Shown here: positions 35,737-46,605 of the stretch, piece by piece
How the letters are laid out: each line of letters opens with the position of its first letter
Numbering within the stretch: the stretch's first letter is position 1
Source: Astrobacterium formosum
GTDB lineage: Bacteria; Pseudomonadota; Alphaproteobacteria; Rhizobiales; Xanthobacteraceae
Assembly (NCBI GenBank): GCA_030848545.1
Contig: JAVDCA010000001.1
Coordinates: 124,001-188,000, forward strand
DNA length: 64,000 nucleotides
Direction of reading: 5' to 3'
Made by a program: the position numbers and the translations under genes
The notes under the pieces: model-generated
The model's input: the letters and a program-made list of their open reading frames with translations, nothing else
Databases searched by the model: none
What the model was told of the DNA's origin: nothing

Positions 35737-36657
35737 ATGAAGGTTACGCTCGACATCACGAGGCTGCGCGAGGAAGGCCGGATCACCGCCGAGGAATACG
35801 ACCGGCTCCTGCAGCTCGGCCGCCATGAGGCCGGGTCGCTCGGCATCAACATCCTGGTCGGGTTCGGGGTGATCGCCGTGGCGGCGGGTCTTGGCGCCCT
35901 GGTGCCGTCCGCCCCCACGGTCATCGCCATCGGGGCGGCCCTCTTCGCCCTCGGTCTCGGCTTGCAGCGGCTCGGCTCGGATCAGTGGTCTCTCTTGGCG
36001 CAGATATGTCTCGTGGTCGGTGCCCTGACGGCGACCGGCGCCATCGTCGCCCTGGGCGAAGGGAATCTGCGCGCGCTGCTCGCCGTGACGGCGCTGTTGA
36101 CCGGCGCCGCCATCGTGGCCCGTTCCAGCCTGCTGATGGTCGCGGCCGTGCTGGCGCTTGCCGCCTGCCTGGGCGCGCGTAGCGGCTATTGGCACGCCAC
36201 CTATTCGCTGGCGATCCATGAACCGGTTTTGACCATCCTGATCTTCTCCGGGCTCGCCGCGGCGGCCTTCCAGGCATCGAAATCGCTGCGCTCCGACTAC
36301 GAACGGCTCGCCCTCAATGCCGCCCGCACGGCGGTGCTCCTGGTCAATTTCGGTTTCTGGATCGGATCGCTCTGGGGCGACCGGCTGGCGTGGCTTGGCG
36401 GCACGGCGTCCTCGCTCGCCATCGGCCGCCTGGCGTTTTCGGTTCTCTGGGCGCTGGCGCTGTTCGGTGTCGGCGTCTGGGGCGTCACCGTCAACCGGCG
36501 CTGGGTCGTCAATGTGGCCGCCGTCTTCGGCGCCATCCATTTCTATACCCAGTGGTTCGACAAGCTCGGCGCCGGGCCGGTCTCGTTCCTCGTCGGCGGC
36601 CTTCTGATGCTGGCCTTCGCGTTCGGCCTGTGGCGATTCAACCGCCACCACCCGTAA
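35737..36657 (+). CDS. DUF2157-like polytopic membrane protein
   Basis: A 306-residue protein with a cytosolic N-terminus (LREEGRITAEEYDRLLQ) and about nine transmembrane segments. The opening helix followed by GSLGINILVGFGVIAVA resembles DUF2157-type proteins, which have no known activity. It starts 35 bases after ATP12 and is probably co-transcribed. Confidence 0.75.
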   Translation: MKVTLDITRLREEGRITAEEYDRLLQLGRHEAGSLGINILVGFGVIAVAAGLGALVPSAPTVIAIGAALFALGLGLQRLGSDQWSLLAQICLVVGALTATGAIVALGEGNLRALLAVTALLTGAAIVARSSLLMVAAVLALAACLGARSGYWHATYSLAIHEPVLTILIFSGLAAAAFQASKSLRSDYERLALNAARTAVLLVNFGFWIGSLWGDRLAWLGGTASSLAIGRLAFSVLWALALFGVGVWGVTVNRRWVVNVAAVFGAIHFYTQWFDKLGAGPVSFLVGGLLMLAFAFGLWRFNRHHP

Positions 36658-36678
36658 GGCGCTCCTTCCCGCGCGAGG

Positions 36679-36693
36679 TTAACGTTTGGTTTA
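36679..36693 (+). promoter_or_regulatory. CtrA-like site upstream of fliK-like gene
   Basis: TTAA-CGTTTGG-TTTA matches the TTAA-N7-TTAA consensus of CtrA with one change. CTATAG about ten bases further on could be the -10 element. CtrA commonly controls flagellar genes in this group, which fits the next two genes. Confidence 0.45.
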
Positions 36694-36743
36694 GACGGGG
36701 CCTATAGGGTGGTCTCCAGGTCCACCGTCGCCAGGATAGCCCC

Positions 36744-38198
36744 GTGGACATTGTCGCGCCCGGTACGGTCACGTTCACCACGCAGTTCGGCGCACCCGCG
36801 CCCGGCAATTCTCCGGGCGAGGTGGTCGAAGCGAAAGTCATGCAGCTCCTGGCCGATGGCCGGGCCCGGCTGGCGCTGGCCAACACCCTCATCGACGTCG
36901 TCTCCTCCGTGCCGCTCGCGGTCGGCGCCACAGTACGCGTCGCCGTCCGGCACACGCTTGAAGGTATCCGCCTCGGTCTCATCGAGCCCGGCCTGACCGG
37001 CGCCAAGGCCATCGTGCCGCTGGTCGTCGATGGTCCCTCGCAGGCGGCCCTCGAGGCCGCGTTCCCGGTCGGCGGCAGCCACACGCGGGCTCCAGCCGGC
37101 CAATTCACTGCTGGCCATGTCACTGCCGGTCATGTCACTGCCGACGCGGCGCGCCTCAACGCTTCGTCCAGTGCCTCGATGCCGCAAGTGCCGTCGCCGC
37201 CCGTGTCGCCTGCCGCCGTCAACGCGGCCGCCTTGGCTCAGGCGGTGCGTGGCGCTGCCGTCCGCCAGAGCGGTCTGGCCCCGCTCATGGCCGACCTCGC
37301 CGTAGCGCTGCGATCGCCGTCATTGCCGGCGGCGGTGACGGTCGCCGCCGCCCAGGTCCTGGCCCTGCGGGTGCCGGTCGCCGACGGCCTGCCGGCCGCC
37401 GCCCTCAAGCAGGCATTCGCGCGCTCCGGCCTGTTCCTGGAAGCCGGCCTCGCGAGCGGCGCCGATGCCCCGGCCGATCTCAAGACGGCGCTCCTCACCC
37501 TTCGCCAAGTGCTGCGGGCGTTCATGGCCGCAGACGCGGGCGTGCCGGTGCGGTCCGAAATGGCCGCGCCGCCAATGCGCGCGCCACCATTGGTGCCGGC
37601 GGGACCCATGCCGGAACAGGCGTCGGCCCAACCTGTTCCGCCGCCCTACCGGGGCGCGCCGACCACCGCCCAGCCCGAACTGCCCCCGGCCATCGCCATC
37701 GACACGCCCGCCGAGGAAATCGGCCGGGTGCTCCTGCGCGACACCGAAGGTGCGCTCGGCCGCCAGACGCTTCTGCAGGCCGCCTCGCTGCCCGAGCGCC
37801 CGTCCCATGCGGACGCCGCCGGCGGTCCGCGCTGGCATTTCGAGATCCCGTTCGCGACGCCCCAGGGCCTGATGATTGCCCAATTCGAAATCGCCCGTGA
37901 CGGCCACGGGACGCCGGCCGAAGGCACAAAGGCCGTCTGGCGTGCCCGCTTCTCGGTGGACGTGGAACCGCTCGGCGCGATCCACGCCCAGGTGGCGCTC
38001 ATCGGCGAGCGGGCGGCGGTCACGCTGTGGGCCGAGCGGCCCGAGGCGGCCGCGCGCTTCCGCGCCGGTGTCGCCGACCTCAAGGCGGCGCTGGCCGAGG
38101 CCGAGCTGGAACCCGATATCATGATCCGCGACGGCGCGCCGCCGCGTCCCCGCGAGGCCGCGGCACCTGCCGGCCGCTTCCTGGATCGCGCCACATGA
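36744..38198 (+). CDS. FliK-like flagellar hook-length protein (Flg_hook domain)
   Basis: A 484-residue protein from GTG 36744. The middle is low in complexity and rich in Ala/Pro. The C-terminal 130 residues hold a compact domain ([21 protein letters not shown], then [17 protein letters not shown] and a basic tail) resembling the FliK C-terminal domain that interacts with FlhB. The next gene, an FlhB-like fragment, overlaps the stop. Other flagellar genes are absent here, so this looks like an orphan pair. AGHVT is encoded twice in a tandem duplication at 37110-37139. Confidence 0.7.
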   Translation: MDIVAPGTVTFTTQFGAPAPGNSPGEVVEAKVMQLLADGRARLALANTLIDVVSSVPLAVGATVRVAVRHTLEGIRLGLIEPGLTGAKAIVPLVVDGPSQAALEAAFPVGGSHTRAPAGQFTAGHVTAGHVTADAARLNASSSASMPQVPSPPVSPAAVNAAALAQAVRGAAVRQSGLAPLMADLAVALRSPSLPAAVTVAAAQVLALRVPVADGLPAAALKQAFARSGLFLEAGLASGADAPADLKTALLTLRQVLRAFMAADAGVPVRSEMAAPPMRAPPLVPAGPMPEQASAQPVPPPYRGAPTTAQPELPPAIAIDTPAEEIGRVLLRDTEGALGRQTLLQAASLPERPSHADAAGGPRWHFEIPFATPQGLMIAQFEIARDGHGTPAEGTKAVWRARFSVDVEPLGAIHAQVALIGERAAVTLWAERPEAAARFRAGVADLKAALAEAELEPDIMIRDGAPPRPREAAAPAGRFLDRAT

Positions 38199-38467
38199 CC
38201 TCCACCCCGACCATCCCGCTTGCGGTCGCGCTCCACTACGACAAGGGTGTGGGCGAAGCGCCGCGTGTCGTCGCCAAGGGCAAGGGGGCGATCGGCGAGA
38301 AGATCGTCGAGACCGCCCGTGCGCACGGCGTTCCCATCGAGGAGAACGCCGGTCTCGCGGCGGCACTGTCGGAGGTGGAGATCGGCGAAGAAATTCCGGA
38401 AAATCTCTACAAGGCGGTCGCCGAGGTGCTGGTGTTCATCTTGCGCCTGTCGGGGAAGGTTCGGTAA
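38195..38467 (+). CDS. FlhB C-terminal-like small protein (FhlB type)
   Basis: A 90-residue protein matching the cytoplasmic C-terminal domain of FlhB/type III export switch proteins ([40 protein letters not shown]), but without the membrane domain and with no NPTH autocleavage site visible. Stand-alone FlhB-C homologues are known beside fliK. It overlaps the FliK-like gene as ATGA. Role in flagellar export is inferred. Confidence 0.82.
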   Translation: MTSTPTIPLAVALHYDKGVGEAPRVVAKGKGAIGEKIVETARAHGVPIEENAGLAAALSEVEIGEEIPENLYKAVAEVLVFILRLSGKVR

Positions 38468-38494
38468 AGCCGAACGCTTTTGCGCTCCGGCTTT
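38466..38494 (+). terminator. Hairpin after FlhB-like gene
   Basis: AAAGCCG and CGGCTTT form a 7-bp stem around a 15-base loop starting at the stop codon. It is a plausible weak terminator; no clear run of T follows. Confidence 0.4.
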
Positions 38495-38572
38495 CGCCCT
38501 TCGTCTGCATTCCTCGTTTCCGCTACGACGTGCTAGAACCGGCTTAACCGGTCCGATTGTCGTGGGGACATC

Positions 38573-40105
<1,533 letters not shown>

Positions 40106-40106
40106 G

Positions 40107-40135
40107 TTGCGGGTGCGGTCTTTTGCTCCTATTGT
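40107..40135 (+). promoter_or_regulatory. Promoter of vapBC, apparently leaderless
   Basis: TTGCGG at 40107-40112, a 17-base spacer, and TATTGT at 40130-40135. Only six bases separate the -10 from the vapB ATG, so the transcript would start at or next to the start codon. Confidence 0.6.
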
Positions 40136-40141
40136 TTTGCC

Positions 40142-40399
40142 ATGGGCAAGATCGTCCACATCGACGACGACGTGATGCGGGCGGCCGAGAAGATCGCCGC
40201 CGAGCGCGGCGTCACGGTCGATCAGGCGGTGTCGGATCTGGCGCGGCGCGGGCTGGGGCATCAGCAGATGTGGCCGCTGATCGAGCGCAACGGTTTTCTG
40301 GTCCTTCCTCACCGGGGCGGGGTCGTTACGCCTGAACTGATCCGTGAGCTCGAAGAAGAAGCGGACCTCAAGGACGCCGGCATGCTTCCGAAAGACTGA
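40142..40399 (+). CDS. vapB: VapB-type antitoxin
   Basis: An 85-residue antitoxin with a short beta start (GKIVHIDDDV), then a ribbon-helix-helix-like region (MRAAEKIAAERGVTVDQAVSD) and an acidic tail. It is followed two bases later by a PIN-domain toxin, the usual type II toxin-antitoxin order. No Shine-Dalgarno site precedes the start, and the promoter lies directly against it. Antitoxin DNA-binding would repress the pair; no operator palindrome was picked out. Confidence 0.85.
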   Translation: MGKIVHIDDDVMRAAEKIAAERGVTVDQAVSDLARRGLGHQQMWPLIERNGFLVLPHRGGVVTPELIRELEEEADLKDAGMLPKD

Positions 40400-40401
40400 G
40401 C

Positions 40402-40839
40402 ATGCGCGCCCTTTTCGACACCAATGTACTGATTGCCATTCTGGACAACGACCATGTTCACCATCGGAACGCGCACGAGTGGTGGGCTGCGAACAGGTCT
40501 GCCGGATGGGCAACTTGTCCTCTAACGGAGAACGGGTTGGCGCGGATCACGTCGCAACCGCGTTACAAAAACCCGATCACTCCGGTCTTCGCCATCGAAT
40601 TACTGGTCGAGCAGGTCGTCCGAACCGACCATGTGTTCTGGCCCGATGACATTGCACTGCGTGACTCGTCGTTTTTCGATCTGGACCGCATCCAGGGTCC
40701 CAACCAGATCACCGACATCTACCTGCTCGCCCTCGCGGTGAAGAACGACGGACGTCTGGTGACGTTCGATCGCTCGATTCCGCTCGCCGCCGTGCGCGGT
40801 GCCGAGGCGCGGCACCTCACGGTGATCGCGACGTCCTGA
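40402..40839 (+). CDS. vapC: VapC-type PIN-domain toxin
   Basis: A 145-residue PIN-domain ribonuclease with the four acidic residues of the active site: Asp6 (FDTNVL), Glu43 (LTENG), Asp105 (QITDIYLLALA) and Asp123 (VTFDRSI). VapC toxins cut tRNA or rRNA when released from VapB. The family match is good and the active site is complete, so the toxin looks functional. Confidence 0.92.
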   Translation: MRALFDTNVLIAILDNDHVHHRNAHEWWAANRSAGWATCPLTENGLARITSQPRYKNPITPVFAIELLVEQVVRTDHVFWPDDIALRDSSFFDLDRIQGPNQITDIYLLALAVKNDGRLVTFDRSIPLAAVRGAEARHLTVIATS

Positions 40840-41029
40840 CGCCAGCGATATGCCACGCTCCAGCGGATCGGGCAGTCCGATTTCTCCGTGCCATCAGTCC
40901 GAACCGGACATTCAACCGGTGCGGGAAAATGTCGGTGCCCCCTCGGGTTTCCCTCGGCTTTGCCGCAAATGCGCCAAAGGAGTAGGTTCTGTCCGTTTGG
41001 CGGCGCAAGACGGTGGAGGAGAGTTCCGA

Positions 41030-41341
41030 ATGGCATCCGCAAGGATCATCATGATGGTCGTGGCCGTGGTGGCGTTGGCGACGCCGGCGCTGGCACAGAT
41101 GCCGGCCATCAACATGGCGCCGCAAGGCAAGCACATGACCTCCGAGGAAATCGAGAAGCAGAAGGAGATCGACCGCGCCTATAAGGAGGCCATCAGCAAG
41201 CTGCCCGACCAGCAGGGCAGCAAGGATCCGTGGGGGAATGTGCGCAACGTCGACCCGTCGGCGCAGAAGCAGGCCCCGAAGGCCGCCGCCAAGCCGGCGC
41301 GTCCGAGGAATGCTGACGTCAAGACGCAGGCCGTCCGCTAG
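41030..41341 (+). CDS. Small exported protein, unknown
   Basis: A 103-residue protein: signal peptide (residues 1-22, ending ALAQ), a polar helical middle (EEIEKQKEIDRAYKEAISKL) and a basic Ala/Pro/Lys-rich tail. ATG 41030 follows GGAGGAGAG. It resembles short periplasmic proteins of Rhizobiales with no assigned role. Confidence 0.75.
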   Translation: MASARIIMMVVAVVALATPALAQMPAINMAPQGKHMTSEEIEKQKEIDRAYKEAISKLPDQQGSKDPWGNVRNVDPSAQKQAPKAAAKPARPRNADVKTQAVR

Positions 41342-41396
41342 ACGATCCGTACGACCTGGATCGGCGGCATCACAATGCCACCGGAACCCTGAGGCA

Positions 41397-41729
41397 CTAC
41401 ACCGCCCAGTAGTTCGGATGGCGGTATTCGGCCGACCGCTCGCCCCAGTCGAAGGCCTCGCCTTCCACCGCTGCGCGCTCGCGCAATTCGTCGGGTGTCA
41501 GGTCGATCTCGAATGCCTTGAAGCCCGGATTGTAGCGCAGCGCCGTCCATTCCAGCGGGCAGTGCCGGGGTGTGCCGGGGAAGGGATCGCTGCAGCGGAC
41601 GACCGCATAGGCGACCTTGCCGGACTGCTTGTCGATCATCAGCCGTTCGATGAAGCCGAGGCGGCCGCCGTCGTGGCCGCAGACCGGCGCCTTGGTGACG
41701 CGGTCGCTCGCGATGAGACTGTGGGGCAT
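41397..41729 (-). CDS. PRC-barrel domain protein
   Basis: A 110-residue protein from ATG 41729 (GGGAGG upstream) with a PRC-barrel-like beta core: ASDRVTKAPVCG, LGFIERLMIDKQSGKVAYAVV and the final EWTALRYN segment. PRC barrels occur in RimM and photosynthetic reaction-centre H subunits; stand-alone versions such as this have no known role. An upstream extension to 41870 enters a repeat and is discarded. Confidence 0.85.
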   Translation of the reverse strand: MPHSLIASDRVTKAPVCGHDGGRLGFIERLMIDKQSGKVAYAVVRCSDPFPGTPRHCPLEWTALRYNPGFKAFEIDLTPDELRERAAVEGEAFDWGERSAEYRHPNYWAV

Positions 41730-41846
41730 GGCAACCTCCCTCATTGGCGCGAGGATGCTGCCAGCATGATAGCACGTCGCCGGTCCCAAGGACGCGTTCG
41801 CGGTAGGTTCCAGTTGTCGCAGGGGGGCTTGGAGCTCGAATCGAAA

Positions 41847-41869
41847 TGGCCGGGCGCGAGGCCCGGCCA
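41847..41869. repeat. Half-copy of family B repeat, hairpin
   Basis: TGGCCGGGC-GCGAG-GCCCGGCCA, a 9-bp stem with a 5-base loop, in the gap downstream of ftsZ. It may work as an ftsZ terminator even though no T-run follows. Confidence 0.6.
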
Positions 41870-41914
41870 TGACGATGGAAGCGATGAGGCGGCTGCTTTG
41901 GCGGAAGCAGTCGG

Positions 41915-43654
41915 TCAGTTCGCCTGCCGGCGCAGGAAGGCCGGGATGTCGAGCTGGTCGTCCTCCGACAGGCTTGCGGGCGCCGGGCGGCCGTGCGCGT
42001 CGAGGCCCTGTTGGCCGCGCTTGGCGTAGTCGGAGACCGGATCCTGCCGCGGCGCGAGGTCACGCGGCAGTGGCTGTTGCGGCCGGCGCTCGGGCAGGGG
42101 CGGCAGCTGCGAGCGCACCGGCTGCGGTTCCAGCGCCGGCTCTTCCTCGCGGCGGCCGAGGCCGACCTGGGCGAGGCGCTGCAGGAGGCTCAGGCGGCGT
42201 TTCTCCGGATGTTCCGGCTCCTGCTCGCCGCGGCGGGCGCGGATCTCGTTTTGGGCCGGGATCGGCAGTTCGTCGATGCGCGGCATGCGCGGGGCGCGTC
42301 CCGACGGCCGTTCCGGCTGCGGCGGGATGAACACTTTCGGCATCTGCGGCTCGACGGGTGCCGGTTCGGCGACCGGCGGCTCGAACAGGGTCGGCTTGGG
42401 GGCGATCGGCCGGATGGTGACGTCTTCGAGGGCTGCGGCGACGGCGGCGGTCGCGACCGTGTCGATCGTGGTCTGGGTGGGGGCAAGAGCCGACGGCGGC
42501 GGCGCCGAGGCGCGCAACGTCGCGGCGGCGTCACCGCCGCGATCGAGCCGGTCGGCGAGGCGCTGGGTGTCGGCCCGCAGGCGGGCGGTCAGTTCGGAGA
42601 TGCGGTTCTCGGGCGCAACCGGCGCCGAGATCGGCGTCGAAACCGCCGAGGTCAGCGGCTCGACCGTGTGAGCCGCCGGGCGCATGGCGAGTTCGTCCAC
42701 ACCGGTCGCCACGACCGAAACCCGGATGATGCCGTCGAGGCTCTCGTCGAAGGTGGCGCCGACGATGATGTTGGCGTCCTGGTCGACCTCCTCGCGGATG
42801 CGCGTCGCGGCTTCGTCGACTTCGTAGAGGGTGAGGTCCTTGCCGCCCGTGATGGAGATCAGGAGCCCGCGGGCGCCCTTCATCGAGACGTCGTCGATCA
42901 GCGGGTTGGCGATCGCGGCTTCGGCGGCGCGCAGCGCCCGCTTCTCGCCGGAGGCCTCGCCCGTTCCCATCATCGCCTTGCCCATTTCGCGCATGACGGC
43001 GCGCACGTCGGCGAAGTCGAGATTGATCAGGCCTTCCTTGACCATCAGGTCGGTGATGCAGGCAACGCCCGAATAGAGCACCTGGTCGGCCATCGAGAAG
43101 GCGTCCGCGAAGGTGGTCTTCTCGTTCGCCACCCGGAACAGGTTCTGGTTCGGGATGATGATCAGCGTGTCGACGCATTTCTGCAGGTCGAGGATGCCGG
43201 CCTCGGCGAAGCGCATGCGCCGCGCGCCTTCGAAGTGGAACGGCTTGGTGACGACGCCGACGGTGAGGATGCCCATCTCGCGTGCCGCCTTGGCGACCAC
43301 GGGAGCAGCGCCGGTGCCGGTGCCGCCGCCCATGCCGGCGGTGACGAAGATCATGTGCGCGCCCTGGAGGTGGTCGCGGATCTCGTCGATGGCTTCCTCG
43401 GCGGCGGCGCGGCCGACGTCCGGCTGCGAGCCGGCGCCCAGCCCCTCGGTGGCGGAGGCGCCCATCTGAATGACGCGCTCGGCCTTGGACGAGGTCAGCG
43501 CCTGGGCGTCGGTGTTGGCGACCACGAAGTCGACCCCCTCGAGCCCGGCCGTGATCATGTTGTTGACGGCATTTCCGCCGGCGCCGCCGACGCCGAACAC
43601 CGTGATCCGCGGCTTCAGCTCCCGGATATCGGGAATCTTCAGGTTGATGCTCAT
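41915..43654 (-). CDS. ftsZ: Cell division GTPase FtsZ
   Basis: A 579-residue FtsZ: N-terminal tubulin-like GTPase ([14 protein letters not shown] at residues 20-33, [10 protein letters not shown] at about 107-116), the T7 synergy region [11 protein letters not shown], then a 250-residue Pro/Gln/Arg-rich linker and the conserved C-terminal tail [14 protein letters not shown] that binds FtsA. The long linker is typical of alphaproteobacteria. It follows ftsA with 171 bases between, containing a short repeat. Confidence 0.97.
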   Translation of the reverse strand: MSINLKIPDIRELKPRITVFGVGGAGGNAVNNMITAGLEGVDFVVANTDAQALTSSKAERVIQMGASATEGLGAGSQPDVGRAAAEEAIDEIRDHLQGAHMIFVTAGMGGGTGTGAAPVVAKAAREMGILTVGVVTKPFHFEGARRMRFAEAGILDLQKCVDTLIIIPNQNLFRVANEKTTFADAFSMADQVLYSGVACITDLMVKEGLINLDFADVRAVMREMGKAMMGTGEASGEKRALRAAEAAIANPLIDDVSMKGARGLLISITGGKDLTLYEVDEAATRIREEVDQDANIIVGATFDESLDGIIRVSVVATGVDELAMRPAAHTVEPLTSAVSTPISAPVAPENRISELTARLRADTQRLADRLDRGGDAAATLRASAPPPSALAPTQTTIDTVATAAVAAALEDVTIRPIAPKPTLFEPPVAEPAPVEPQMPKVFIPPQPERPSGRAPRMPRIDELPIPAQNEIRARRGEQEPEHPEKRRLSLLQRLAQVGLGRREEEPALEPQPVRSQLPPLPERRPQQPLPRDLAPRQDPVSDYAKRGQQGLDAHGRPAPASLSEDDQLDIPAFLRRQAN

Positions 43655-43755
43655 GGCTGCCTCATGCTTGCGCCGGCGCCGCCGGCGCCGCTCGTTGCGA
43701 CCGGTCCGCCACCGGCCGAAGGGTTGAAGACGAAGTGCAATGTCCTGCCGTCGTC

Positions 43756-43791
43756 ATTCCGGGGCGCGCAGCAAGCCGTGCGTCCCGGAAT
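43756..43791. repeat. Short inverted repeat between ftsA and ftsZ
   Basis: ATTCCGGG and CCCGGAAT are separated by 20 bases. It resembles a dispersed alphaproteobacterial palindrome and may affect the ftsA-ftsZ message. Confidence 0.5.
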
Positions 43792-43825
43792 AGCGAAGAG
43801 GAAGTGTTGCGCCGCGCGAGCCATC

Positions 43826-45148
43826 TCAAAAGCTCTCCCGCAGCCAGCGGCCGACGCGGGCGACATAGCCGCCGGTGCCGGTCATGAGATACCGCGTGCG
43901 TCGCGGCTGGAAATGCTCGAGATGAGCCGCCTGCGGATAGACCACGAGGCCGGCGGAGACCGCGAATGCGGCGCCCTTGGCGGCCTCCGGCAGCCCCGCG
44001 ATGCCGAGCGGACGACCGAGGCGGACGTGCCGGCCGAGAATGCGGCTGGCGAGTTCGGGCAGGCCGGTGAGCTGGCTCGCGCCACCGGTCAGGACGATGC
44101 GGGCGCGCGGCTCGGCGGCGAACGGCGAGGCGGCGAGGCGGTCGCGCGCCATTTCGAGAATCTCTTCGACCCGTGGCTTGATGATGCGCGTCAGGCTGGC
44201 GCGCGAGACGAACTGCGGCGGCTCACGCTCGTCGACACCGACGGGGGGCACCGCGATCATGTCGCGTTCGTCCACGCTGCCCGCGATGACGCTGCCGTAA
44301 AACGTCTTGATGCGTTCGGCGTCGTAGAGCGAGGCGGACAGGCCGCGGGCGATGTCCATGGTGATGTGCTGGCCGCCGACCGCGAAGCCGTCGGCATGAA
44401 TGAAGCGGCCGCCGGAGAACACCGCGATGGTGGTCGTGCCGGCGCCCAGATCGATCAGCGCGGCGCCGAGATCGGTCTCCTCGTCGGCGAGACATGCGAG
44501 CCCGGCCACATAGGGCGAAGCCACCATGGCTTCGACGGCGAGGTGGCAGCGCTCGACCGCGAAGATGAGGTTTTTCGGCGCGGCGATGTCGCTGGTGACG
44601 ATGTGCAGGTCGACGCCGAAACGATGGGCCAGCATGCCGCGGGGTTCGCGAATGCCGCGGGCATCGTCGAGCGAGAACCCGGTCGGCAGCGCGTGCAGCA
44701 CGACGCGACCTTCGCGCACCGAGCACTGGCTGCCGGCGGCGAGCGCCCGTTCGATGTCGCGATCGGACACGGTTCCGCCCGGCACGTCCACGGACGCATT
44801 GAAGAGTTCGCTGCCGAGGCGTCCGGCCGACAGCGATACGATCACCGAATCGATCTGGCAGCGGGCGGAACGCTCGGCGAGGTCGACGGCGTGGCGGACC
44901 GCCTCTTCGGCATCGGAAAGGTCGATGACCGTGCCGGCCTTGATGCCGCGCGAACCGGTGTGGGCGAATCCGATGATATCGACCGCGTGGCTCCTTCGCG
45001 GCAGCACGTCCTGCGGCGGATGGGGACGAAGGCGTGCGATCAGGCAGGCGATCTTCGACGTGCCGATGTCGAGCGCGGCGATCACCGCCGTGCGCTTCGG
45101 CGAAATGGGCTTCATTTTTGGCGTGAGACCGTAGGCGAGCGGGCTCAT
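43826..45148 (-). CDS. ftsA: Cell division actin-like protein FtsA
   Basis: A 440-residue actin-fold protein: the ALDIGTSKI phosphate-1 loop near residue 27, the 1C domain (VSLSAGRLGSELF), LIDLGAGTTTIAVF as the second phosphate loop, and VLTGGASQLTGL for the adenosine site. The C-terminal amphipathic helix (YVARVGRWLRESF) anchors it to the membrane and fits the family. The start is ATG 45148, with GGAGGCGCGCGA upstream. No ftsQ precedes it. Confidence 0.95.
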   Translation of the reverse strand: MSPLAYGLTPKMKPISPKRTAVIAALDIGTSKIACLIARLRPHPPQDVLPRRSHAVDIIGFAHTGSRGIKAGTVIDLSDAEEAVRHAVDLAERSARCQIDSVIVSLSAGRLGSELFNASVDVPGGTVSDRDIERALAAGSQCSVREGRVVLHALPTGFSLDDARGIREPRGMLAHRFGVDLHIVTSDIAAPKNLIFAVERCHLAVEAMVASPYVAGLACLADEETDLGAALIDLGAGTTTIAVFSGGRFIHADGFAVGGQHITMDIARGLSASLYDAERIKTFYGSVIAGSVDERDMIAVPPVGVDEREPPQFVSRASLTRIIKPRVEEILEMARDRLAASPFAAEPRARIVLTGGASQLTGLPELASRILGRHVRLGRPLGIAGLPEAAKGAAFAVSAGLVVYPQAAHLEHFQPRRTRYLMTGTGGYVARVGRWLRESF

Positions 45149-45664
45149 TCGCGCGCCTCCGCGGCGGCGCGCGCGCCAGCGCCCGGGGCCCCCGGCCCCG
45201 ACCTGCTGATCATTGCGATGCGCTCTCCACCACCCATAGGACCCGCTCTTGCCGTGTTCCGGCCGCCCGGCGGGGCCGGCGGCGCGTTGTTCGGGCGCTT
45301 GAGATTGCGAAGGCATCTCAAAGCCTTGCTCCCTGTTCGCGCCGGCGCGTCCGGATCTCCGGACGGCCATGCCCCGTCCCCGCGCGCAATTGGAGCGCTC
45401 GGAGATCGTCAGTCTTCGACTGGCTTGGTAAAGATTTCGTTTACCAAGAGGAGCGGCGGACAAACCCGCAGGGGAGTGCGTGCCGGAAGCCACAGCGGAT
45501 CGGACCCGCAACTGGGCGAGAACCAGCCCTGCCGGCGGGAATATTGTACCGGCGCAACCACTCGTCACGATGACGCAGGGATGCAATCCAGTGGGAGTTC
45601 ATTAAGCCGACTGAAACCCGTGCGGGCGTTCAATGGCGGCGCCAGAGTGGCGAGGACGTCGAAT
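45149..45664. other. Upstream region of ftsA with a perfect palindrome
   Basis: The 516-base gap has no supportable gene; a short in-frame open stretch running up to the ftsA start does not resemble FtsQ. It holds one clear element, a 9-bp inverted repeat CTTGGTAAA-gatttcg-TTTACCAAG at 45424-45448, about 275 bases before the ftsA start. TAAA-N7-TTTA within it recalls a variant CtrA spacing. Confidence 0.6.
45424..45448. promoter_or_regulatory. 25-bp operator-like palindrome upstream of ftsA
   Basis: Perfect dyad with 9-bp arms and a 7-base centre, in an AT-richer patch of otherwise GC-rich sequence. Its position between ftsA (leftward) and the next rightward gene would let one regulator act on both. 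The regulator is unknown. Confidence 0.5.
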
Positions 45665-46126
45665 ATGCCTGAGACTTCGGGTACTTCCAGGGCGTCCCTC
45701 GGGGGTGGCTGGCCTGTCCGCCGGCCCACCGCGAGCGAACCGACGAAACGGCCGTCGCGGCGCCGGCGTCGCCGCTATGCCCGCGGCACCGCAGCCATCA
45801 TTTCGGTCCTGAGCCTGATCTTTGCCAGCGCTGCCCTCTTCAGCGGGTATGTGCCGTTTTCATTGTCCTTGCGGCCGGTGAGCGATGTCCCCATTCGCGA
45901 CAATTCGGCATTCGGGAAGACTCGGGTCGGAGAGATCCTGTTCTCCAACGGCTGGGGCGAGGTTTGCCACAAGGTCGAGTTCCACAATGATACGGGGCTG
46001 CTCGGCCGCGACACCAAAGTGCGCTGTGATACCGGCCAGCCGGAGAATGAAACGACCTCCGCGTCACGCGTACTGCCCAATACGGACCGACTCACGTCCG
46101 TGCGCAATGCCTTCGTGAAGCGCTGA
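45665..46126 (+). CDS. Membrane-anchored small protein, unknown
   Basis: A 153-residue protein with a basic N-terminus (RRRRRRYARG), one transmembrane segment (about residues 38-60), and a periplasmic part carrying two cysteines spaced 22 residues apart (VCHKVEF...VRCDTG). ATG 45665 follows AGGA. The C-terminal part is polar. No function recognised. It shares the ftsA upstream region on the opposite strand. Confidence 0.72.
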   Translation: MPETSGTSRASLGGGWPVRRPTASEPTKRPSRRRRRRYARGTAAIISVLSLIFASAALFSGYVPFSLSLRPVSDVPIRDNSAFGKTRVGEILFSNGWGEVCHKVEFHNDTGLLGRDTKVRCDTGQPENETTSASRVLPNTDRLTSVRNAFVKR

Positions 46127-46207
46127 TTGCGAGGCCGCTGAACGCATTCGGGCACCCCGGAGACGGGGCGCCCGAATGCGTTTGAAATCTCGATGATGGC
46201 GGAGCGA

Positions 46208-46498
46208 CTAACGGGCCTGGCCGCCATTGCTCGGGTTGGCCGGCGTGCTCGGGCTCGGCGGGCTCGGTGTCGCCGACGGAGCACTGGTGCTCGATCCCGC
46301 GCCGGTTGTCGCCGCCGGAGGCGTGGTCGTGTCGCTCGCGGTGTTGTCGTTTGCGCCATAGCCGAACACGAGCACCAGGACGACGAGCATGAATACCGCA
46401 CCGGCTATCCAGCCCCAGGCGGAACTCATGCCACTGCCGGTGGCGCGGCTACGCTCGAGGTCGTCGCGATAGAGATCGCGGTCACGCGGATCAGACAT
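46208..46498 (-). CDS. Small single-pass membrane protein, unknown
   Basis: A 96-residue protein: polar N-terminus (SDPRDRDLYRDDLERSR), a transmembrane segment (about residues 27-47) and a Ser/Thr/Pro/Ala-rich low-complexity tail. GGGAG precedes ATG 46498. Similar small proteins are frequent in Rhizobiales; function unknown. Confidence 0.72.
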   Translation of the reverse strand: MSDPRDRDLYRDDLERSRATGSGMSSAWGWIAGAVFMLVVLVLVFGYGANDNTASDTTTPPAATTGAGSSTSAPSATPSPPSPSTPANPSNGGQAR

Positions 46499-46605
46499 GG
46501 GGGGTCTCCCTTTTGAACCCATGCCGGGAGAACCCGCGGCGGCGGCGCTTGTTCCTGGTCGTCCTCCGTTGCGGCAATGACGGAACCCGAACGGAGTTTT
46601 TCGAA

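Noticed and set aside
45149-45420. Possible ftsQ remnant ending on the ftsA start
   Set aside because: A minus-strand frame ends in TGA overlapping the ftsA ATG, but the residues (Pro/Ala/Gly/Arg-rich) show no POTRA or FtsQ pattern and the gap is too short.
41993-46126. A 1377-codon open frame on the + strand over ftsZ and ftsA
   Set aside because: It is antisense to two clear genes, its composition is that of a GC-rich shadow frame (Arg/Gly/Asp/His), and only its last 153 codons match a real gene starting at 45665.
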